Under the pieces are notes generated by a model that saw only the letters and a program-made list of their open reading frames with translations, was not told the DNA's origin and made no database searches. DNA of 64,000 nt, from assembly GCA_022575985.1 (NCBI GenBank), contig JAKSXM010000129.1, forward strand, positions 1,116,001 to 1,180,000, written 5' to 3'. Source of the DNA: Anagrus nilaparvatae (Eukaryota > Arthropoda > Insecta > Hymenoptera > Mymaridae). Positions 57,401 to 64,000 of this stretch are shown in pieces (within the stretch, counting starts at the first letter, position 1; each line of letters opens with the position of its first letter). The translations under genes and the position numbers were made by a program.

Positions 57401-58203
57401 CTCAGTCTGATTCGGAATTTTCCAATTTTTCTGTTGATGTGCCTGAGTCGGATAATGGAAGTAGTGTTATTGAGGCAAGTTCCAATCCAATTAGGCTGAT
57501 GTCAAATCAATGTGATTTTGGGGATAACTACCTTTCTGATCCGATGGATGCGATTATTGGTTCGGTTGGTTCTGGGCCAGCTAATTTATTGGAGCTTGAT
57601 GTTTTATCAGAGTCAGGCGATATTGTTTTATCTGCTTCCGAGGATGTTAGTTTAATTACTACTACTACCGTTTTCGATGAACTTGTTATGTTGCCGGCTG
57701 AGTTAAAAGATGCTGAAACTGAGGGGGTTGATAAATTGCCAACTGGAGTGAAGGAAGCTAATTTGGCTGTCGCGGAGATCGAAGAAAATGGTAGCTTGCC
57801 ATCCGGATCAAGGGAGGTTAAAAAAAAGGGGTCCAGAAAACGTAGTAAAAATTTTCCCACTACCGGGATTTGTAATGATGCAAGTTTTGTATGTGACGTT
57901 TGTGGAAAAACATTTGCTGTTAATTGGAGACTAACTAAACATACACGAAAAGTTCATCCAACGACTGCTGTTTTTGAGTGTGTTTATTGCTCGAAAAAAT
58001 TTAAAAATAGTGAATACCTCAAAGATCATGAGTTGATTCACACAAACCAACAGTTTGAATGTGGCGTCTGTAACCAATCCTTTTCTACCTTAAGGTATTT
58101 GGGCCGCCATAAGATGTCACATTCAGGGCTTAGTTGTGAGGTTTGTGGTCAAACATTTACCCGGAAGGATAGTTTGCAGCGGCATAAAAAGAAATGCGGG
58201 TAA
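54459..58203 (+). CDS. JmjC-domain protein with four C2H2 fingers; one in-frame TAA
   Basis: JmjC proteins are Fe(II)/2-oxoglutarate dioxygenases, often histone demethylases. Exons: 54459-54470 (MQNQ), 55923-56079, 56167-56589 and 56657-58203; an alternative is 55923-56069 joined to 56160. Exon 4 opens with the JmjC core: SSVHIENGQ gives the HxE iron ligands, GRKYWLVLP follows, then NNIPYYCF, GDLVFTLPGVAHVVIN (distal His) and EARNIL. A Cys/His cluster (CGCSP...CEKC...C...H) resembles the JARID C5HC2 module. Then come an acidic linker and four C2H2 fingers (57885-58197). No JmjN is seen. A TAA at 56469-56471 interrupts exon 3, yet sense-like sequence continues to the donor. Either the allele is null, the base is wrong, or the stop is bypassed. 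Full length would be about 710 codons. Confidence 0.72.
54710..55815 (+). repeat. 36-bp minisatellite in intron 1 of the JmjC gene, about 30 units
   Basis: The unit AGCGGTACGGGAGGCTTTTT plus ATAATTTTGTAAAGTT has variants (AGCGGGACGGAAGG and TTTTCTGGAGTT types). A variant run at 54959-55010 recurs at 55319-55370, exactly 360 bp or ten units later, showing higher-order structure. Units are far richer in G+C than the surroundings. Occasional 35-bp units break the open frames. Confidence 0.9.
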
Positions 58204-58813
58204 ATGAAGCATAATAAATAATTTTGGCTTAAATTTGTAATTATTGTATTAATAAATTATTATTTGATAACTGTTAATTTAAATATGTTTATAATTTATT
58301 TTTATTTCCTTTAATCCTTATAATTTAATTATTTTCGTAATATTTTAAAAGTTGAAAGGAGTTATATTTTTATTATAGAGCACTGTTATTATTATTAAAT
58401 TCTTTGAAGTTCCGTAAAAATTTCTTTCAATACGTAGATTAAAAATCTTGTTTAAAAAATTTTGTTAAAAAAAAAGGGTTTCTCGTAAAAAAATATAAAA
58501 AAAAATCATTCTGTTTATTCTTGGGATAGCTGATTCATTACTTTTTTTTTTTTTTTGTTAATGTGATTAAATGTATAAGCTTTCGATATATATATATGGC
58601 ATATAATATTATGTGATAAATATGTAGACTTAAAGGTGGCTTTTAGTAGTGTTTATATTATATATTTTTATCGTTACAGGTCATATTTCTGTTCATAAGA
58701 TAAATTAAAAAAAATTTGTAGGTGTAGGCTATTTAATAAAAGATTAATATAGTTTTGTTTGTAGCATTGAGTAGAGTATTTGTCAAAATTTCTCTGATCT
58801 TTTTCTTAAAACC
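58204..58813. other. Intergenic, no gene seen
   Basis: A+T-rich 3' flank of the JmjC gene and upstream region of the coiled-coil gene. A TTACAG acceptor-like site occurs near 58679. Confidence 0.35.
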
Positions 58814-59150
58814 ATGTCAGGTTTTTCTTTTACATTTACTTATTTAAAACGGATATTAGCAGAAGAACAAGTTTCTTTGCTGAAGGAGTATTTACGGCAG
58901 ATGGAGGGCTGCCACGAAATTGAGTTTGAGTGGAGGGTTCAGCTTGAGGAAAGGCTGAAGGAAAAAGATGAGTTATTGGAAATGGAAAGAAAAAAACAAT
59001 TAATTTTGTATAAGAAACTGAAGGAAAAGGAAAAGGAAAAATATTCTCAATATGTTTATTTCAAAAATCTATTGTCCAAAAAAGATAAGGAGATAAAACT
59101 TTTAAGAGATGAGAAAAAGGTTATTATATTATTATATTATTTTAATAGAT

Positions 59151-59152
<2 letters not shown>
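58814..59152 (+). CDS. Small coiled-coil protein (up to 112 aa), unknown
   Basis: ATG at 58814 opens MSGFSFTFTYLKRILAEEQV. A long charged helix rich in E, K, L and Q follows (RLKEKDELLEMERKKQ, KKLKEKEKEKYSQ), predicted coiled coil from about residue 15 to 100. The last ten codons (VIILLYYFNR) differ in character and follow AAAAAG/GTTATT, so the true coding sequence may be spliced there to an exon I cannot find. There is no signal peptide. It shares orientation and the T-rich style of the neighbouring genes. Function unknown. Confidence 0.55.
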
Positions 59153-59189
<37 letters not shown>

Positions 59190-60649
59190 TTGTTTATGTA
59201 TTTGATTCTAGTGTGACTAAATATATACAAATATGGAACATGTGGCATTTAATACTGTGTGTGTGGAAAATGAGGGAAAAAATTGCATTAAGATTTATTT
59301 GACAAAAAAGTTTTTAATATAATATGTCATGTATTTAGTTTTTATCTTAGGTTGTATTGAAACTTGTGAAATGTCATGTGTTTAATAAAAAAAAATTTTT
59401 AAATTGTTTAACTATAAAAATGTGTCTATATTTATTTAAGAAGCACGTTTTAAAATGAAGATAATATGTTTTGAAAGTTTGGAAATTTGGCTATTGTTTT
59501 AACTTTTACAGATGACTGTATTTTATTGTATTTTATTTTATTGATTGCTGGGAGTTAAATTACATTTGAGTAAGTGTTAAAAAAAATTTTTTTTTTTTTT
59601 TTTTTTTTTTGTTAAAAAAAATTATAATGAAAGAGAGGAAAAAAAATTGTATGTATACATAAGAAAAACTAGCTAAATTAAAATAAATAGTCGGACTAAA
59701 TGTATTATCATTATAATTATTATTTTTAAATTTTTATGAATGAAAGGGGGAGAGGAAAAAATTTTAAAACGATTTAATGCATACATACGTAAACATGTGT
59801 TTCTATTAAACATACTTATAATGTATGCGTGTTCTAAGTATTCTGGGTCGAGTATAAGGTGCAATTTACAGTGGTGCCGGTTATACGAAATAAAGAATAA
59901 AAAAAATATAAATTTATGTTCTTTACTTTTTTAAAAAATAGGACTTTGCTTGAATTTAAAAAAATTATAAATTGTGTTTTTAAAGAAAAAAAAATTTTTT
60001 TTTTTGTTCAAATATGAATAAGTGGGAGGAAAAAAAAACTCTCTTTTATAAAACTTTTATTATTAATCCTCAATTTCAATATTTTGTGTTAAAGAAAAAA
60101 TAATGGAAAAAGGATTCTGAATGTAATTAAAAAAAATTTTAAAGGTAGAAGTTTCTTGAAGCACGTTATAAAACATTCCCAAAGCGGTGACCAGAAAAGT
60201 AGGGGAAGCACAGTACTGTGGAGAAAATTTCATTATAATTTGAGAGTAGGGAGAAAAGGTAAAGTATGTTATTACGCCTACATACTTGGTGTTTTGGGAC
60301 ATCAATGATCCATGAAAGTTCAAAAACCGCTATACCTGTACCGAAATTCTGAGGTATTTGATTTCTTTGGCATAAAATGTCAAAAGAAATTTCTTTTTTA
60401 GGGGTAAAACATTTATTTATTTCCCCGTCCGGTTTATAGGCTCTCGGAAAATCTTATTATCATTCATACAGGGATGATACGTCAGTTTCCCAGCACAATG
60501 CAAGCAGGTGATTGTGTCATCACTGAATCGATTTCCCATAGTAAGTATGTGTTTTATCGGCGAACATACTATAGTTCTCCCGTTCTCTTTTCTTTTTGTA
60601 AATTCTCAATCAGTTGCGTCCCTTTATATGCATTTATTATTTTTTTTTT
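59153..60649. other. Intergenic, no supported gene
   Basis: Contains two long T runs (59155-59184 and 59588-59611). The minus strand at 60165-60400 is open in two frames with fairly protein-like composition, but there is no start, splice site or family that I trust. Confidence 0.35.
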
Positions 60650-61336
60650 TGTGTATAAAAAATATATAAACGACCTTTTCCTTTTACAAAAAAACATCAT
60701 TCATGCAATCAATAAAAAATCTGACTGTGACAAACTTGTAGATTCATATAATGTTATCATTGACAAAATATCATAAAAAATTTTTGATATTACACTAAAA
60801 CCTCATTACTACCAATCATAAATAACTGTACTACATAATTCCAAAAATTACGTTGGCAACCTGTAAAATGTACATATGTACTCTCAATATAGCATTTACG
60901 CCACTAACACATTTAAGAAAACATTTTTAGATAGGCATGCGCATTATAAAACCAGTTCAGTGATTTAGTAACTTTAAATCAACGTGCAATATTTTTATTG
61001 TTATCTTTAATTTTAATAACAAAATGTTCATTTATAAAAAAATGTTAACTAGTTATAAGTACAGATTATTTATATATTTATATTTATATGGACAATTTAT
61101 ATTGACGTTATATTAATTTTTATATACAATTAAATGTAAATACCAAAATTATCAATTATTCGTTATAGTAGTATATATATATACATATAAACATCTTTCT
61201 AATTTTATATTTTTATGTACAATAATTGTTGTAGATCCCTGAAGAGGAGCAAGATTTTATGCTCGAAATATTGGATTTAATTTAAATAAATAAAATAATT
61301 GTCTGGAAAAGGTCGTTTATATATTTTTTATACACA
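60650..61336. mobile_element. TIR element, about 690 bp
   Basis: TGTGTATAAAAAATATATAA then ACGACCTTTTCC at the left is present as an exact inverse at the right, ending TTTATACACA. The interior is A+T-rich and non-coding. No target duplication was settled. Confidence 0.75.
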
Positions 61337-62077
61337 AGTTTACTCATATGACCAGACGTTAAAATTCAAACATAAAGATTTTTTTTTTTTTTTTTTTTGA
61401 TAATAGTTTACATATGTAACTTTTCTAGCCAACCGATAAGGGCTGTTGCTTATTGGTAATTTATTTATTGATTTGTTTCTTTAATTTCTTTAGTATTAGT
61501 TTATTTGACTGAAATTTTAAATATTTTCAAGATACTGAAATTGAGCATGCAAAAAAAATTATTTCTGAGTCTTTGCTTTTCCATCTTAATTTCTTTAAAA
61601 AAAAACACAATTCATTTGAAATATATATAATGTTATAATTCTTATTTTGCTTATATAAAAAAATATTGGTGTCGAATTTTGAGATAATTATATTATAGAG
61701 TACTTATAAATTTTAGATTATCAAATCTTAATGGATTTAATTACGCTATAAGAAATTATGAGTCTGATTTGTTTGCACTTTTTATGAGAAAATATTTTTT
61801 TTATTTTAAATTTTATGTTCTTACGTTTAGTTATAGTTTGGTTCTTGTTTTGTTTCGCAATTAATATAAAGGAGCTTTTATTAAATCTGAGATTTTTAGT
61901 AAAAAAAAATCTTTTTAAATTTTTAGTGACAAGTCTAATTATATTTTAATTATATTTAATTATATTCTGTTATACATAAAGTTCAATTTAAATAAGAACT
62001 TATTTGTTTTTGAGAAAAATTAAAATATTTATTATTTTTATTTAAATTTATTTGAAATTTTAATTAAATACAAAACA
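61337..62077. other. Intergenic, no gene seen
   Basis: A+T-rich sequence upstream of the F-box/LRR-like gene. Confidence 0.35.
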
Positions 62078-63521
62078 ATGGTGAGTAAGGGTTTTGAGCT
62101 TATATATTTATTTTGTTTATGCGTATATTTGTTTCTCTAAATATTGGATGTATTTATAGGTGGGATTCCATAATATTGATGATGATAGTTTCAGACTGAT
62201 TTGGGATTATTTGGATTTTGAGGATCGTAGTAATTTAATGCAAGTGGATGTTACTCTACAAGCTCGTAGTCAGTTTGAGTGGAAAAGGGAAAAATCTTTA
62301 GTTTTAAGTTATGTAGGAAATATTAATGAGATTGATCAATTTGAAACAAGTGTAATTGATTTGCGTTTTCGATCTGCTGATTTTATGCTGAATATATTTC
62401 CTTCACTAGTTAATTTAAATAGATTGACTATATTGCATAAAATAATGAGTACGCGTTCCGAGCGAGATTTTAGTATAAAATTGCTTCATTGCGCATTGAA
62501 AAACTGTTTAAATTTAAAGCATTTAATTTGTTTTGGGGTTCCATTCACTGGAGAAATTTTTGGAGAGATGCATAAAAATTCCATAATTTTAAATTTACAG
62601 ACATTACATTTTGATAGTGTGATGGAGTCAGCGTTTCATAGATTAAATTCGTTTTTAAGTGGATGTAGGGTTTTAAAAGATTTAAATATGCCATATCTCA
62701 AGCTTATACATCCTATTATAGATATGTATAGGGAATGGGAGATGCCAATTTTGTCTGGTACATTAAGAAATTTAAGTATAGGGGGAATGTTGTCAATTAA
62801 TTTTTCGAAGAGTATTCCTTCGTTTAAGAATTTAATTACATTTATTAGCCGATCGAAAACTCATGAAATGTTACTTTTATCTCCGTTACGGGTTAGGAAA
62901 TTTATAACATGTCAAGATTTAGTAGAGCTTGCTATACCCTATACTAATATTATTGACATTGATTTTATAAATATTGGGAATAATTTAAAAAATTTAAAAC
63001 GATTAGATATAAGTGGATGTTTTAATTTAAGTGTTGAAGGTATGAGGAATTTCAATTTGTTTGTAAATTTAGAACAATTATCAATAGGCTTTATTTATGT
63101 TTCAGGGCGTTGGTTACGGGGGTTGGGTAACTTAAAGATTTTGCTAATAACTGAATCTTCTATTTCGTTTTTAAGAATGCTGCAGTTTGTATATGAATTG
63201 CATAGCTTGGAAAGTATAGTCATTTATAATACAGTTTATCAGTTTGAATTTTTTTATATGATAGATAGTTATTTTAAGGATGAATTTTCTGATTTCTTAA
63301 GGCTTTGGGTTAATCAAGGTCGTGTAATTAATTTTTATTTGGAAGGGTTTGTTTCGGAATATATGGGGCGATTACGCGAATTAGAGGGTATAAATGTAAC
63401 ATATGGTGTTCCTAATTGCTTATCTAAAACAACTGCTCATATGAATTGGTTGTCCTTTCAGTCAGGAGTTAATATATTGGTAAATAGGGATTTTCGAACT
63501 CATTACGATGACGATGAATAG
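62078..63521 (+). CDS. F-box/LRR-like protein with an ATG-only first coding exon (454 aa)
   Basis: Coding exons are 62078-62080 (just ATG, followed by donor GTGAGTAAGG) and 62160-63521 (acceptor TATTTATAG). The ATG exon is needed because exon 2 begins GTG GGA TTC with no early ATG in frame. The N-terminus is F-box-like (HNIDDDSFRLIWDYLDFEDR, then LMQVD). LRR-type repeats follow (FPSLVNLNRLTIL, LKNLKRLDISGCFNLSVEGM, LVNLEQLSIGF, LGNLKILLITES). The likely role is an SCF substrate receptor, but the F-box is divergent and Skp1 binding is uncertain. It is distantly like the gene at 20863-22413. The frame is intact. Confidence 0.8.
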
Positions 63522-63822
63522 AGTATTTATTTTAATATTTTATTATAAGATTTAATTTTGAAAAAAGAAAAGATAAAAAATGTAATTATAGAAATTATAT
63601 GCTTAGTCATATAAATGAGTTTAAGTATTGTAAATGTTTTTATATGAAGGAAATAAAATTTTGTGAAATAAAAATTTTTAAACTTGTGTGAGTATGTTAT
63701 TGTAAATTTTGGTATTTATACCGGTCCTAGAAATTTATTTTTTGTGGTATTTAAACATTATTATTATTATTATTTTTATTAATAATTTATTTATTTATTT
63801 ATTATTATTATTACTTTTGATA
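63522..63822. other. Convergent 3' flank, TTA microsatellite
   Basis: Holds the 3' end of the F-box/LRR-like gene (AATAAA-like signals near 63650) and a (TTA/TTTA)n tract at 63758-63812. Confidence 0.5.
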
Positions 63823-63999
63823 TTAGTTGTAGTTTAAAATATTTAAAATGTTTGCTTTTATTTCGTAAGCAGAAAATTCTATGGTATTTTTGATTAAATC
63901 AGTTTGATTAAATCCTAGATTTTGAAGTACTTTTCTTAAACATCTAACATCATGAATTGCATTATGAGCGGTGTTTAAATTATAATTTGGAATAAGTTC
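63823..63999 (-). CDS. C-terminal part of a DEDDh-type 3'-5' exonuclease domain protein (cut by window edge)
   Basis: The minus strand is open from the window edge to TAA at 63823-63825. It reads LIPNYNLNTAHNAIHDVRCL, then RKVLQNLGF and an ordinary helical tail. HNAIHD matches the Exo III motif (H-x-A-x-x-D) that closes the active site of DnaQ/RNase T-type exonucleases. The motifs with the first acidic residues would lie beyond the window. The exact family (TREX-, ERI- or transposon-linked) cannot be told from 58 residues. Confidence 0.65.
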   Translation of the reverse strand, partial: ELIPNYNLNTAHNAIHDVRCLRKVLQNLGFNQTDLIKNTIEFSAYEIKANILNILNYN

Positions 64000-64000
64000 T

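Noticed and set aside
60063..60400. Two overlapping minus-strand frames with fair composition
   Set aside because: No reliable start, splice sites or recognised domain, and the two frames cover the same bases.
1..64000. tRNA and rRNA genes
   Set aside because: No cloverleaf with A and B boxes and no rRNA-like block was recognised; the R1-clade copy is not flanked by 28S sequence here.

Overview
The window is very A+T-rich eukaryotic nuclear DNA, about three quarters A+T by eye. It has GT-AG introns, very few conserved genes and a dense load of mobile elements. An R1-clade non-LTR element, a BEL/Pao LTR element and F-box/LRR genes point to an insect. The extreme A+T content would suit a hymenopteran parasitoid such as an aphidiine braconid, but that placement is a guess.

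Layout: 1-2550 is a 5'-truncated R1-clade element (minus strand) with two in-frame stops, next to a Myb/SANT-like exon. 3.0-3.9 kb holds a small three-exon gene of unknown function. 4.3-5.2 kb carries decayed exons, and 5.67-7.21 kb is a broken copy of the replication-licensing gene Cdt1. 7.9-12.7 kb holds foldback and terminal-inverted-repeat elements. 13,014-18,122 is a young LTR element with almost identical 400-bp LTRs but a non-coding 4.3-kb interior containing hairpin-forming repeats. 18.3-20.0 kb has two more TIR elements. 20.86-22.41 kb is an F-box/LRR gene. 22.53-26.55 kb is a 4-kb palindromic element with an internal satellite array and two nested MITEs. 26.6-29.9 kb holds a string of foldbacks. 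30.95-34.28 kb is a three-exon tnp2/CACTA-like transposase gene with a MITE in intron 2. 34.7-38.5 kb is three large inverted-repeat structures. 40,134-47,673 is a recent BEL/Pao element with 669-bp LTRs and TATAT target duplications, whose gag and pol frames are separated by one UGA in a readthrough-type context.

From about 50.4 kb to the end lies the liveliest genic stretch. It has a possible small gene at 50.5 kb, A+T minisatellites, a 94-residue signal-peptide/one-TM protein in three exons, a JmjC plus four-C2H2 protein gene with a 36-bp minisatellite in intron 1, a coiled-coil protein, a second F-box/LRR-like gene and, cut by the right edge, the end of a DEDDh-type exonuclease. Three of these genes begin with tiny coding exons (28, 12 and 3 nt).

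The genes do not form an obvious pathway. The window is best read as a transposon-rich region with a cluster of fast-evolving, possibly lineage-specific genes at the right. The most interesting signals are the BEL/Pao UGA-CUAG boundary, the non-autonomous LTR element with covarying hairpin repeats, the JmjC-zinc-finger gene, and palindromes whose opposite arms preserve empty insertion sites.
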